Shown one piece after another: positions 22,440 through 33,580 of a DNA stretch of 64,000 bases. The position numbers and the translations under genes are program-made. Within the stretch, counting starts at the first letter, position 1. Each line of letters opens with the position of its first letter. Where the stretch lies: assembly GCA_030407085.1 (NCBI GenBank), contig CM059583.1, forward strand, positions 26,758,001 through 26,822,000, in the 5' to 3' direction. This DNA comes from Trichopria drosophilae. Taxonomy: Eukaryota > Arthropoda > Insecta > Hymenoptera > Diapriidae. The notes beneath the pieces were generated by a model that was not told the origin of the DNA, ran no database searches, and saw nothing but the letters and a program-made list of their open reading frames with translations.

Positions 22440-23780
22440 TGTGGAAAATCCCTATTACCATTGAAAGACGAAGAAAGCCCGAAGAAATTCCCAACGTGGC
22501 AAAAAGAGGCGAATGAATAACGCGGGAGTAGCGAGTTGAAACAGAGCACAATTACGCGAGCCCTTATAAATATGCCTTCAATTTAAAAATCCCGTCCCAG
22601 GGTTCTCGCACCTGATTCCACCAATACGTCCGCGAAGTTCGCGCAATATACTCGCATAAAGCCGACGGGCGGGTTTGCAAAGCGGCGGCACAGAGAGCGC
22701 GACGCCGCCCGTAGAACGATCTCGAGTTTACGTATCGCGGGAAACAAGAAGAGTATCGAGGGGGGGTCGAGGAAAAGTGCAGAGGGGCCGAGATCGTTCC
22801 GCAGGAGAAAATTTCGACTATAAATAGCAGTGTATTCTAAACGAGGTACACATAGCGCATTGGATCTAAATTATGAATTTCATCAACGGCAGTCTGCCGT
22901 TTCATTCCGCGTTTTTAGCCCCCATCCGAAGCTTTCCGGATAGCGTTCTCCCTCCGGCCCTTCGGCGTCATCTCGGTGCGAGCGAGGGAGAGAGAGGGCG
23001 AAAAAGTACCAAAGGGGGCGCGAAATGACGAGAGTAAGAAAACGAGCTAGTGTGGGAGGGAGATGAAAACCGTGGATGAGGGAGCGAGAAGGGAGAATTA
23101 TGAGGATGATAGAAAAGAAGACGCCGAAGAAACGGACGAGACGGGGTGGTGGATAAAGAGAACAATACCAGAAGACGAAGACGTCGGGAGAAAGTGAGAC
23201 ACTAGCCGGAGGGAGTGAATAGAGCACGCGGAGGGGGAGGGGGAGAGATGAAAAGTTCTGGCGAAGACATAAAAATGCGGCGCTCTGCATTTCCCTTTTA
23301 AAATAACGTCTTTTGCTCCTTTTTCAGTTTATTATTATCAAGTTGTGCAGCGGGATGCTGTGCAGTCCCTTTTCCCGTCCTCCCCAGCTTACAGGTCCTC
23401 TCTCTCGCTTCCGCGTCCCTCAAGTCCTGGAGCGACTATCTTCCTTGTTTCCTCCCGCGGATTCTCCTTCCCACGGGTTGTTATACGTACACCAGTCGTC
23501 TCATCTCGGCATATAGAGCCTAACTGCACCGCCAGGACGTGCGGATACGCGTTGCGTTATAACTACCGTGTGTATACGTAACTCCGCGTTTACGAAGTTC
23601 GGGTTATGAGAATTAACGCCGGGTGCTCGCGTAGCCGCTGCGCTGTGTCTTCGTTAAGGAAGGGCCGAACCCCGGAGCGACCCTGGCTTACCGAGTGCTA
23701 CTGCCCGAAGTGCATCGGACGAATTAAGTCTCTATTGGGATTGATCTGTATTGCAGAACGAGATTCGATCTAAGGATGAA
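22440..23780. other. Largest higher-GC, CpG-rich island
   Basis: The first part (22500-22830) is CpG-rich and ends in a TATA box. The middle (22975-23260) is purine-rich on the plus strand (GAGAGAGGGCG, GGAGGGGGAGGGGGAGAG). The last part (23300-23700) is CpG-rich again and includes an acceptor-like CTCCTTTTTCAG at about 23316-23327. The 135-codon minus-strand ORF over the purine tract is low-complexity. No domain is visible. It is the best candidate for a CpG-type promoter or first exon, but the product is unknown. Confidence 0.45.
22819..22826 (+). promoter_or_regulatory. Consensus TATA box
   Basis: TATAAATA lies at the downstream edge of a CpG-rich block. About 30 bp later the sequence is TATTCTAAACGAGG, and the first ATG follows at 22873. 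That ATG opens only a 51-codon frame ending at 23028. A transcription start near 22850 would be expected if this is a real plus-strand core promoter. Confidence 0.4.
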
Positions 23781-24184
23781 AGAAAGATCTTTCTTTATAC
23801 TCGGAAATTGTCAATTACCACTTATAACACGGATTCTAACCACTTTTTTAATCGTAATTGATTGACACCTGACCTTTCATTAGGAAAATACGAGTGTACC
23901 AAAGAACATTCGTTGATTTCAAAATGGCCGCTGACAGAATCATTTCCCGAGTAGAATTTTAGGCTTTATACGGAATCCAGCAAGAGGAGAAAATTGGGGT
24001 CCAATTATTGTCCACCTAATTATAATAGAAATTTTCATTTTCATATTTCAAAATACGAAGGATACAGTGTTCATTTAGCGTCACAAATTCAACCTCCTAT
24101 TTCAATTGGTTTTCCATGAAAAAAAAAACAACCGCAAATATCGCTGCAAACATCGACACCAGCGTCAACCGACAATAGGCAGTT
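23781..24184. other. AT-rich non-coding stretch
   Basis: Nothing recognised. Confidence 0.45.
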
Positions 24185-24660
24185 AAGTGTACTACATGCT
24201 TGTCAAGGAGCTGCCCTACTTATATTCGGGATGCGACCGGGCTATCTTCTTGGAATCCAGTCAAAATTTTGGTACACTTCCCTGGCCGGACTTAAATAGA
24301 GTTCCCGTCCAGATTTTGACCAGGCCAGTCTGCAGAAACCTGGCTTCAATTAAGCCTCGTTAATAATTAATTTAAGCATGAAAGCACTATTTTGGATTTC
24401 AAGTATAACTGATTGGACCCTTATAGAAACAGGGCCCCAGTCGGGATTTGCCGTAGTTAACCCGATTAAAAATTCGGACAGGATTATGGCTGGAATCCAG
24501 CCGGGTAAACCCGATCCAATCGGTTTCTGAACACCACGAGGGTACCCGGGTCGGATTCCGGTCATAGCCCGGTCAGTATCTCAAATCTGTTTGGGCTGTA
24601 GTTGAAGAAGCGTGACAAACAGGGTCGGATCCCAGATACAACCAGGAAATACTGCATTCC
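24185..24660 (+). repeat. Dispersed repeat family F, copy 2
   Basis: GGAATCCAGTC, TGGAATCCAGCCGGGTAAAC, GGATTCCGGTCATAGCCCGG and GTGACAAACAGGGTCGGATC show a reiterated GGATTCC / CCGGGT vocabulary. It is shared, inverted, with 21440-21720. A weaker match is at 32920-33005. ORFs across it are incidental. Confidence 0.5.
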
Positions 24661-25079
24661 GGTTACAAATTCTACTTGGGAACGCTCTATTTTCATGATA
24701 ACCCGTGCCCAAATTACACCAAATTATATCGAAAAGGTACGAATTTCCGCTGTATTATCTCGACTCCATCGTTTTATGACATGAGCAAGCGGTGAAACAG
24801 CAGCATCACGTACACTCATGCTCTATTATCTAGATATTTCTTTTCGTGTGATTAGCATTAAGATGATGATGACTAAAACTCAATTTTGATCTCAGAATCT
24901 TGAAGAGCGACCCTGAAAATAGCAGGAATGTACCTCGCGACTTTTATCAACGATTTTGATACGAAATACTTGATTGAAATTGAAGCAAAAAAAGTGTCTA
25001 TTAGGCGTTGCAGGGTTAAGGAGTTCAGGACACTAAACAATACCAGGAGTATCACATTGTAATGTCACTGATAGACCAG
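24661..25079 (+). repeat. Family D decayed copy (24865-25025) in AT-rich flank
   Basis: AAAACTCAATTTTGATCTCAGAATCTTGAAGAGCGACC is followed by TTTTATCAACGATTTTGATAC, AATTGAAGC and GTTGCAGGGTTAAGG. This follows the family D order. The flanks hold nothing recognised. Confidence 0.5.
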
Positions 25080-25545
25080 ATCACACGATGTTAGATCAAC
25101 AGAAAATCGTAGTCCTGTTTTCTCGAGCAACGGGTAATGCGATCATCGGGAGGAACAAGGACGTATCCGCCTAGAGGTCGAGGACTCGGTCGGGGAACAC
25201 CTGCAAGTACCCCAACATCCACATAAATTTGCTCGGCGTTCTCAGCGCAACACGTTAACACGTTTCCAAGAGATTTTAATCTCGCTGGCCGATCAAGCTC
25301 CGAGTCTAGTGCTGCCAGTGTCGAGTTGCCAACTCCGAGACTTGACGTCCAGGAGCGTTGGATGCCTCCATCGGAGGTGCCAATTGATTTTTAATAGCGG
25401 AACAGGGGTACTCCGATGCATATTCGACCCATTTTTCAAACGGGGTCGATTATACTTTTTTCGCCTTGGGCATCCTGAAAAACGTGTTTCGGAGCATTTT
25501 GGACGATACCATTGTGCTTTTAGTCTGGTGTTTGCGGAATCTTAA
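25080..25545. other. Higher-GC, low-repeat island
   Basis: Balanced composition and sharply bounded by AT-rich DNA. The 78-codon forward ORF ending at 25545 has a lysine/arginine- and cysteine-containing sequence but no recognised domain. Coding potential is unproven. Confidence 0.35.
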
Positions 25546-26599
25546 TTTGACTATGTAAATTCCTTGTCACCGTTTACATAACACGGTGTGAAATAAATGC
25601 AAAATAAAAAATCTAAATATGCTTTTAACGAGTATTAAAAAGTATCATTTCAGTTGATGCAGTGTCGACGTAGTTATGACAAAAAAAAAGGGGACGTACG
25701 TACCACAAGATCACGGACACAAATTTTTGTATTGTTATTTTGGGTTTCGTAGGGTCTGAAATGTTGGTATTTGATGAAAAACTATATGGTAATTTTTTGC
25801 CGGGAACTGACCAAATTTAATAATTCAAACCTATGGTCTGGGTTGAAGTAAAAATAATAAAAAATACATGAATATTATACTAAAAACTTATGACAAAAAG
25901 TTGTGTGTTACAACACATATATAAGGGAATGCAATCGTTAAATGTTAGAAAGTATATATGGGGCATTCTTTATGAATGTTACACTCATTTTGTCCACAGC
26001 GCATTTTAATTTAAAAATAGTTTTCAAAAGTAACATTTCAGAAAATTTTATTTGCGTCGTGTATTACGTGTTGTACCTTTTTGGTGAAATTTGGAACAAA
26101 AGTTGCTTTCTTCGAGTAATTACATTACTTCTATGGAAAAATATGAAGAAATAATTAAAATAATCTGCGACCCCGACAATGCGTAGAACAGCATAAATTA
26201 TACTTTTAAAAAATCCTGTATAAATGTTTACATTGCGCAGTTGTTACATTTAATTTGATAAAAAACGTCTATTTGGTGAAAAACATGATTTTATTTTAAG
26301 GTCTTAATATATTCGATGTTTAAGTTCGCAAGTTATAACATATTTTTTTAAATTTAATTAAATTATTTAATTATTTAATAAAAAAAGACTATTTAATTAA
26401 AAACGAATCAGACGTTATTTTCTCTCAAGTTGTTCTTTATTTTCTCTGATATATTATTTATATATGTTGGACTATTGTTTTTTCTATAGTTTGTGTATTA
26501 TTTGATGTAGTTTGAAGTGTATTGTAGATCTTAAAAACTAATTTTCTAAAACATTGATCAATAATAAAATCTCGGTATCATTATTAAATACTTTTCTGC
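25546..26599. other. AT-rich non-coding stretch
   Basis: Nothing recognised up to about 26430. From there to 26600 the minus strand may continue the decayed RT element downstream. Confidence 0.45.
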
Positions 26600-27090
26600 A
26601 AATGTAATTTGTTAAAGTTTGATGGCTTAATTAATCCAAAAGTAACTCTGATTAACGACCTGAAAAAGTATCTTTATGACACCAATCCGTATTAGTCTAT
26701 CTTCATCATTAATAATGAGTAAATCTAAAGTACTAATTCTTTTATTTTTTTTCCATATTAAATGAAGTTGTATTTTGTATTCCTTTAATTTTATTCATAA
26801 TGCAAATAAAAATTGGTAAAATCTTATCAAAAAAATAATTTCGGCTGTTAAGATGTTATCTACATATCTGCAATAAAATGGTGGTGTGAAAGGTAACTTA
26901 TTAATTAAAATGTTTTCCATGAGATTCATGATTATGTCTGTAAAAATTGGTGAAAGTGGGGAGTCCATAGGGACATCGGACTTGTCTTTATACGTTGTAT
27001 TTTGAAATTGAAAAAATGAATATTTAAGCCTTCAAAAACTTTTTTGTGGTTAACCAGTGTAACATTATCGTTCCATCTATTTTTCAGTAT
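26600..27090 (-). pseudogene. Penelope-like reverse transcriptase fossil 1
   Basis: Minus-strand translation gives a recognisable RT palm. From 5' to 3' it has an NRWNDN...VFEGL block, then YKDKSDVPMDSPLSPIF (compare the PMGSPLSP motif of Penelope-like RTs), then KLPFTPPFYCRYVDNI. The last is the catalytic YVDD box with the second Asp replaced by Asn. Downstream, in another frame, TDWCHKDTFSGR matches the family's TDWYRK-TFSGR line, followed by LSHQT. A stop and frameshifts separate these blocks, so it is dead. The GIY-YIG endonuclease was not seen. Family assignment is by motif memory. Confidence 0.65.
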
Positions 27091-27093
27091 TAA

Positions 27094-27200
27094 TTAATAA
27101 TAATAATAATAAACGTCTTTATTGTACAAAGATACAAAGTTGTACAATGGGCGAGACACAGCACAAGCTGTTTTACAGCCTGACCCAGAAAATTTTAGAA
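27094..27200 (-). mobile_element. 3' end of a non-LTR retrotransposon
   Basis: Read on the minus strand, the segment ends with TTGTACAATAAAGACGTTTA, then (TTA)n: a polyadenylation-like AATAAA followed by a short trinucleotide tail. That is the usual 3' end of I/R1-type LINEs. The body upstream (up to about 27340) is not recognisable as ORF2. It abuts the RT fossil on the same strand. Confidence 0.5.
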
Positions 27201-27387
27201 TTTTTGTTGAAATGTTTGGGCAAACTACATCCAACTTAATTAAAGTGTAATTTTGTGGAAGTTTAAAGTAATTGCTCTTATTATCTATATCCTCTGTCTC
27301 TTTAACCTTTTTTGATGTATTATGTATAAGTGAAGAAAACAAGGTGGTACAAAAAGCTGATAAATTAAATGTTGAACAATTTATACG
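27201..27387. other. AT-rich stretch, possible LINE 3' UTR
   Basis: An ORF of 82 codons (minus, 27094-27342) runs through the tail and is not credible as a gene. Confidence 0.3.
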
Positions 27388-27485
27388 CCTGAGAAGCTCC
27401 TAAGGACGTCCAAATGTCCGCTTTTAATCGAGAGCTCTTCACGAACTCCTGAGAGCATGCTGAAACGGGTTTGTATTGTATGGGA
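27388..27485 (+). mobile_element. MITE family A, copy 2 (decayed)
   Basis: GAGAAGCTCCTAAGGACGTC matches the other copies. The right end GGGTTTGTATTGTATGGGA corresponds to GGCTTGTACTGTTTGGGA in the full copy. The left terminal repeat is missing or diverged. Confidence 0.6.
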
Positions 27486-28879
27486 AACAACTTAAGTTGT
27501 TGCAGTATGTTCAAATTTACAAATTTCTTTAAATTCTTGTGACTGTTCAAAAGATCATTAATTTTTTTTAAATTTAGATTACAAATATACTAACTGTTAT
27601 ATAAATAAAATATTCATCTAGCAATAATTCTGAACTGATACTAAGACTTTCTATTTGAAATCCCATAAATCAAGAAATAAGGTGTATGTAAATATTACAC
27701 GTCAAAATATTAAACCATTAACGCATATAGGAGGCAATTTCAGCATTAAAGTTTGGACTGCTGGCATATAAGGAGTGTGATGAAAAAGTATTCAGGAATC
27801 GATGTTTTTGAGGGTGCTTTTTCTATTGGTGATGGCTAAAATCGTCGAAATGACTTTAGTCATGAAAACAAGAAACCAAAATCTTTTTTAATGATATTTC
27901 GTTCCATTAAAGTTGTCTAATTTAGATCGTGACCTTTATATCTGAACTTAAAATAAATGCAGTAAACACAGTCAGGAAATGTTTTGTTAAATCAAAATTA
28001 GGTTAAATTAACCAGTTTTTTTTCTAGGAAACTAAGGTTTTGGAAAATTTTAGAGAACTTTTATTAGGCTAAAAATATCTTATGATGAGCCAAAGGAGAT
28101 CCTCATTTTTTTCATTTTTTTTAGAGATTCATTATTTTTATTGTCTTGTCTACTATTATAGGTTGTAAAAATTTCAGGGTAAGCAATGATCAATTTCATA
28201 TTCGTATATAAGGGATAACGCATTTTTGTTAATTATACTTTTTTTACTCATCATACCTCACGAGGATTTCAACACTAATAAACGTTAATTAAATCCAGTT
28301 AAATATTATTTTCTCTCCGAGTAAAAAGTAGACACTAAAAATCAAAAAGAAAAACGCAATTATGACTCATTTCGTTGCAAATTTTCTCCTCATTCCTCAT
28401 TATTTCGTGCATTCTTTTTGTAGTTACCAACTCGTAGTTTAGTCAATAAATCTGTTTTGCAGGCAATTAGCGAGTTGCGGCATATGGAGAGTAATATGTA
28501 CTAAAACGCTCCGGCAATCTCAGGAATTCCTGCAGTTTCTGAAGTTTGACATTTCTCGAGAGATTCGTCTTGCAAGTGCAAAAGATGTAGAATGATGAAG
28601 TCCTGAAGTTTCGTGAAGTCCAAAAGTACAGTTTGAAAATATTTCATGAAGGAAAGAAGAATCGAGCTCATCGTCTAACAAATCAAATTTCACAAAATTC
28701 CTTTAAATTGTAGGGAGAATTTAAGAACTAATACTATTTTTTTGTTTAATAAATTTATTTACTTTTACAATTCTATTAATGTTAATTAATCGTCGGAATT
28801 AGTTTTCCATACGTTCGATTCAAAGGTATTTCAATGAGTTTCCAATTATTCTTTTTTCAACAAAGAAATAAAACCGAAT
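27486..28879. other. AT-rich non-coding stretch
   Basis: Nothing recognised; some satellite-like words near 27800. Confidence 0.45.
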
Positions 28880-29990
28880 TGGACAATTAAATTGAAGAAT
28901 TTATTTGCAGAAATAAACTAAAGACCAAATTAACACTTAAGTCGCAGAATTGATTGGGAGAGTTAATTCAAAGTTCCGATTTAGAAAATCGATTTTAATA
29001 ATCGATTCTAAAGTGTTTTCAAAGTCATTCGAACAATTCACTACAGAATAATACTCTGATTCGAATGCAGACTTCGCAAAATGTGATCGAGGAATTGATC
29101 CGTTCAGAATTTGATTGAAAATCCATTTAAAATAATTGGCAAATTGCTTGCAATAATTTTGTATGATGCAATGCTCGAATTGCTTAAAAGGTACACTACG
29201 TACTATATTTGCACCATTCAATCGAAAAACAAATTTTAAGAATTGAATTGCAGGATAGATTCGAAGGATCGATTGGAAGAAAACAGATTCGAGGCATTTC
29301 TTTAAAGAATTGAAATGAAGAATTGATTGTGTGAAAATATTAGTCGAACCATTTATTACTTATTGGTTAAAAGGATAGATTCAAAGAATTGCTTCGGAGA
29401 TCATTGAAGAATCAATTCCGGAAATTAAATCAAAGAAGTGATTCGTACAATATTGGAGAATTATTTACAACAATTTATTAGAAGTACCAATTCGAAGGAT
29501 AGATTCGACGAATTGGTTATAATAATTGATTCAAGAATTTGATTCGAAGAATTCGAATGAAGAAGTAATTGTCTCAATAGCCTAGTCGGACAATCTATTG
29601 CATATATTGATTGAAAGGGTCGACTCGAAGAACTGCTTCGAATAATTAAATAAAAAATGTTTTTGTAAACCTTGAAGAATTGATTTGCAGAATTGCATGG
29701 GAGATAATTAAAGAATGATCTCGGGAAATTAAATCAAAGAATTTGTACGAAGAAGTGATTTCAACAATGGATTCGAAGAATTGCATGCTTTAATTCAGTG
29801 AAAAAATTGAGTGGAAGAATTAATTACAACAATTGATTCGAGGAATTGATTCGAGCAATATATTGCATGAAATTATTCAGATAATTAAATTGATGAACTG
29901 ACTCTACAAAAAAATGAAAGAATTTATTTCATGGTTGACAGATTCAAGGAATTGTTGCGAAATTGTATTGAAAATTTAATTCAGAAAACT
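28880..29990 (+). repeat. Diffuse GAATTGATTC repeat, left block
   Basis: GAATTGATTC, GAAGAATTGATTCG and one- or two-base variants recur dozens of times, at 13 bp or irregular spacing. The same unit forms the cleaner array at 31030-31590. The 94-codon minus ORF (28937-29221) reads through it. Confidence 0.7.
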
Positions 29991-30229
29991 AAATGGACTA
30001 AATGTTAAGAAAAAGATAAAAAAGTATACTTTAAAGCAAAATTAATGCTAAATCTCAAAAAAAAGGTCAGTTTCATGTCACTAAAGGTTAGAGCTCTTAG
30101 GAGCTGAACCAGTGCTACGAATAAATTCGGATTTAGTACAAAAAATTATGCATCTAATCTTGTATGTCTAGTTTGTGGGCCTATATAATTATTTGAAACG
30201 AACAACCACTCCATCGTCATTCCATTTTC
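29991..30229. other. AT-rich non-coding stretch
   Basis: Nothing recognised. Confidence 0.4.
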
Positions 30230-30980
30230 AAGATTTGGCAGTGACGAGATTGCTATAAAGGGCCAAGCACACGCAGATCGTAATTTACATTGACTGCATC
30301 TAAACGTATCATTTCAAAGGGGAAAAGACATTCGAAGGAAGTATCCCATCACCGAACTGATGCGTCGACAGATATCTGCGTCACGTGTCTCGGTTCTCAG
30401 ATTCCGATTGGCCGTATCGTGACGAGCTCTGCGGAATTGCTAACATGAGGGTACGACCATAATAAAACTCGCGGCTTTCAGGTAGAGAACGTCGTTCGTT
30501 GAATGATAATATTCTCGCGGTCGGAGTGCACTTCTTCGTCTGCGATTGTAAAAAAAAGACCGCACGAGAAAATGAGAATAAACGAGGCGGACGGCAAACG
30601 ATTCGGTGAACTTAAGCCAGGGGAGAAAAGGGGGTGTACACGGCGATAGGGAAAGAAAAATGGTGAAGACCAAGGGAAGGAAATAAATACTTAGGTGGAT
30701 GGTGGGGGTAGATCGGGTCGAGATAAGAGTTTTAATGAAAGGCACTTACGATCCACCGCGAACACAACCGACGACTCTGAACCTGAATGACGCGGTTGCA
30801 GACAGCTGCCCAAACCTGATCGGTCCGACGGTTCATCCGTTCGCCGACTCTCACGTGATTCCTCTTATGATATCGTATAACCCGCCAAACCAGAAGAAAC
30901 GGGCTGCCTTCTCGTTAGGTACCCGAGTTTTTAAGCGCAAGGTGCACCGGCACCTTAATTCTCGCCTTCGGTGATGATCG
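30230..30980. other. Higher-GC island flanked by the 13-bp repeat
   Basis: GC- and CpG-rich DNA with ORFs on both strands (101 codons minus, 91 codons plus) that overlap partly. Neither shows a domain, signal peptide or splice-bounded structure I can defend. Likely conserved non-coding or promoter-type DNA by composition. Confidence 0.4.
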
Positions 30981-31029
30981 GGGTTTCTGGGCCTGGCGTC
31001 AAATGCTGAGGTTATTTTTGAAACATTGT

Positions 31030-31590
31030 CAAATTCATGAATCTAGTCGCGAAATTCTTCGGTACCGTAGAATTGAGTTAAGAAATTGAGTCAACGAATT
31101 TTGCCGAAGAATTGACTCGATGCAATGGTTCGAAGAGTAGAGTCAACGAAGTTTATCGAAGAATTAACTCGATGCAACGATTCGAAAAATTGAGTCGACA
31201 AATTTTGTCGAAGAATTGATTCCAAGAATGGATTGGAGGACTTGATTCAAAGAATTGATTGGATGAATTAATTCCAAGATTTTATATGGAACATGGATTT
31301 GAAGAATTGATTGCAAGAACGGATTCGAAGTCTTGATTCAAAGAACTGATTTGATGAATTGATTCCAAGAATTGACATGGAAAATGGATTTGAAGAATTG
31401 GTTCCAAGAACTAATTGCAAGAATTGATTCGAAAAATGGATTCGAAGATTCGATTCGACAAATGGATTCGGAGAATAGATTCGAAGAATGGATTCGAAGA
31501 ATTGATTCAAAGAATTGATTCGAAGAACTGATTCAAAGAATTGATTCGAAGAATTGATTCAAAGAATTGATTCTAAGAATTAATTCAAAA
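31030..31590 (+). repeat. 13-bp tandem repeat array, right block
   Basis: The unit GATTCGAAGAATT alternates with GATTCAAAGAATT in near-perfect 13-bp register from about 31440 to 31590. It is looser upstream, with GATGAATTGATTCC and TTGAGTC variants. The minus-strand 80-codon ORF at 31268-31510 is a translation of the repeat. Confidence 0.85.
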
Positions 31591-31737
31591 CATATTTGCC
31601 ATTAATTTATGACTATAAAAGTCATAAAATATTCATGAAGCTCAAAGTGAAAAAATGATGTTAAAACAATCTAAAAGATTATTTTGTTTACATAGAAGAA
31701 AAAAAATACCAAAACCGCATTTTGAATAATCAAAAGT
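31591..31737. other. AT-rich non-coding stretch
   Basis: Nothing recognised. Confidence 0.4.
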
Positions 31738-31911
31738 TCCTCCACTGCGAAATATTTTTAGTTGGCCCCTTTGGTATGATCAATTACATTGCCACTAGGG
31801 GTAAACATAATTGACTCAATGATTTGATAATTCATAGTCTTGGATGGCCCCCAAAAGGTGCTTTTAAACACATTGAAGGGGCCAACTGAATATATTTTGC
31901 AATAATGAATA
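31738..31911. mobile_element. 174-bp MITE-like element
   Basis: The left end TGCGAAATATTTTTAGTTGG plus CCCCTTTGG is mirrored on the right by GAAGGGGCCAACTGAATATA and TTTTGCAATAATGAA. Arms are ~40 bp around a short loop. No ORF. Confidence 0.65.
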
Positions 31912-31989
31912 CTTGTCTTTCTTGATTGCTAAATCTAGGTGATAACAATCAGAGGTATGCAGTAAGCTCAAAAAATCAAAGCAAACAAT

Positions 31990-32660
31990 CAAACACAGAG
32001 GAAAGATAGGTCACGTGGATAGAAATGTACGATTCGCAGTAGATCTTGCACCAGTAAATAAAATGGCGTCTCTTCGAAAACTGCCAAGAAAACTTCATTA
32101 CACCGCAATGCTCATTGACAAAGGGAGACTCGGCAAGAAACAGGAGGAAGCTAAAAGGGACTGCAGGAGATTTGAGAAAATTAAAAATAAATCCGCGCCT
32201 TTTCCGAAGTGACTGTGTACCTCTCGACACGACGCGATGCAGAAGTTACTGCGATACTTTCCGGACAAGTCGAACGGAAACATCGGACACCAAAATAATG
32301 GAGCTTTTCAGGACAACAGGAGTAACGCCGAGACCTGATTTCTTCTCGAGGTACAGTTTTCGATTCCGCCTCGTGGGGTTGCTGTACAAGGGGCGTGGGT
32401 GGAGAGGGGATTTAAGGCAGAGAGTGCGGCTTTTGCTGAAGAACTCTTTTAGTTTTCCCCGAGACTGTTCGTACCAGACGCTTCGAGGAGGTCCGAGAAA
32501 ACGAGAGATTTATCGCTTTTCTCTTTTAATAGCAGCTCTCTCGCTCGGCGGGTGAGTAGAGGCGACACGCTTGTTCTGGTCGATGATGGAAGCGCGATGA
32601 CGATTTTGCGAACGAGTGTTTCTGTGCTCGTAAAACGACGGGTCTTAGAGTGGAGACGCG
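31990..32660. other. Higher-GC, low-repeat island
   Basis: The longest ORF is 146 codons (plus, 32115-32555): basic, Arg/Ser-rich, no recognised domain, with competing ORFs on both strands. CpG-rich sequence around 32330-32560 suggests a promoter- or exon-type island. Coding status cannot be decided by eye. Confidence 0.4.
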
Positions 32661-33450
32661 TTCTTCGGGAAAATTGCTTTTATGTTTGTAATAATGTTGT
32701 GTACGTACGCGAAAGATGATGAAAACTACGCGAATAAAAGCTTCGAAGAAATCTAGAAAAGGAGACGCATTGAAATTACGTGTAATTTTATTTTTACGTT
32801 TAATATCGAATCTTTACTTTTGGAATGGGCAGGAATAATGATTTCGGGAAATTTAATTACGACTCAAATATACATAGAATGAGTGTTATCCCTAATAAAA
32901 TTTGCACTGTTTGGCCCCAAAAGAAACCGGGGCCCACCCTGGGTTTGAGCCGGGTAAGAGCGTATAGAAAATTGGCCCGAAGGAAAACAAGCTGTAATTC
33001 ATCTGGGTCAAACCAATTTATGATCCATCAACTCCCTTTTCCAAATCGAAAACAAAAATATGATAATTCGATTGGATTCCGTACATAACAGAACGCTACA
33101 CTTTTAGTTCGTCTTGTAACCGCTAGGAGTGTATACAGCTTTGCTTCGTATTCGTTACAGAAACAGTATTTTGTATTGTACTTAGAGAGTTTTATCTCTA
33201 TACTGAATGCTCCCCAATTGGTATGACTATTAAAAGCTGATTGATAAAATGTGCGAAATCAATTAGTACAATCAGTAGAAAAGGTTAAACTGTACGTTTA
33301 GAACGGCCGTAGCCCGGTCAAAATTACTACACGTGATATTGACAATAAATAAAACATCTTACATAAATTGCCTCTTCCTGAGCCAAAATGAAATATTTAC
33401 GGTAATAATTTTGATTAGGTAATTTCCAGATATTAAACAAATGCAAACTT
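32661..33450. other. AT-rich stretch with family F fragment
   Basis: At about 32915-32960, GGCCCCAAAAGAAACCGGGGCCC and GGGTTTGAGCCGGGTAAG recall family F words. Nothing else was recognised. Confidence 0.4.
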
Positions 33451-33580
33451 GCGTGGGTAGCTTAGCTAACAGAAGTCGACCGGCATTCGAATGGTTCCGA
33501 GTTCAAGTCCCGGTGCAACGAATGTCTCGAGTTTGGTCCTCATTTTTTTTCCCAAAAATAAAGATTTGATTAAAAAAAAA
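33451..33580 (+). mobile_element. tRNA-derived SINE, copy 1
   Basis: A tRNA-like head starts with TAGCTTAGCTAACAGAAG (A-box-like) and GTTCAAGTCCC (B-box-like). The anticodon-arm region TCGACCGGCATTCGA is shared with copy 2 at 60586-60659. The body CGAATGTCTCGAGTTTGGTCC leads to a T-run and an A-rich tail ending near 33580. The acceptor stem does not pair, so this is not a functional tRNA. Confidence 0.6.

Larger units (their letters stand above)
20880..22440 (+). repeat. Degenerate ~300-bp repeat series (family C), interrupted by insertions
   Basis: Three related units are seen near 20940, 21250 and 22290. Each carries AAGGTCAAATCTAAAGTCAT, or a variant, then an ATCATATT block and an AAATACAATAACTTTG-like line. 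Two units end in CTGACAAAAAGTCGG or GGCTGACAAAACGG, followed by a CAATCT block. Family F (21440-21720) and family B (21845-22030) sit between units and look like later insertions. Confidence 0.5.

Noticed and set aside
22873..23028. 51-codon ORF downstream of TATAAATA
   Set aside because: Begins at the first ATG after the TATA box but ends in purine-tract translation; no feature supports coding.
22883..23290. 135-codon minus ORF, Ser/Pro/Leu-rich
   Set aside because: It is the complement of a purine-rich low-complexity tract; another frame is open over the same bases and no domain is seen.
31268..31510. Minus ORF of NQFFES/IRI-like repeats
   Set aside because: Product of the 13-bp tandem repeat.
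32115..32555. 146-codon basic plus ORF
   Set aside because: Longest ORF in the window, but it has no domain, there are competing ORFs on both strands, and it lies in a GC island where chance ORFs lengthen. Left as part of the island.
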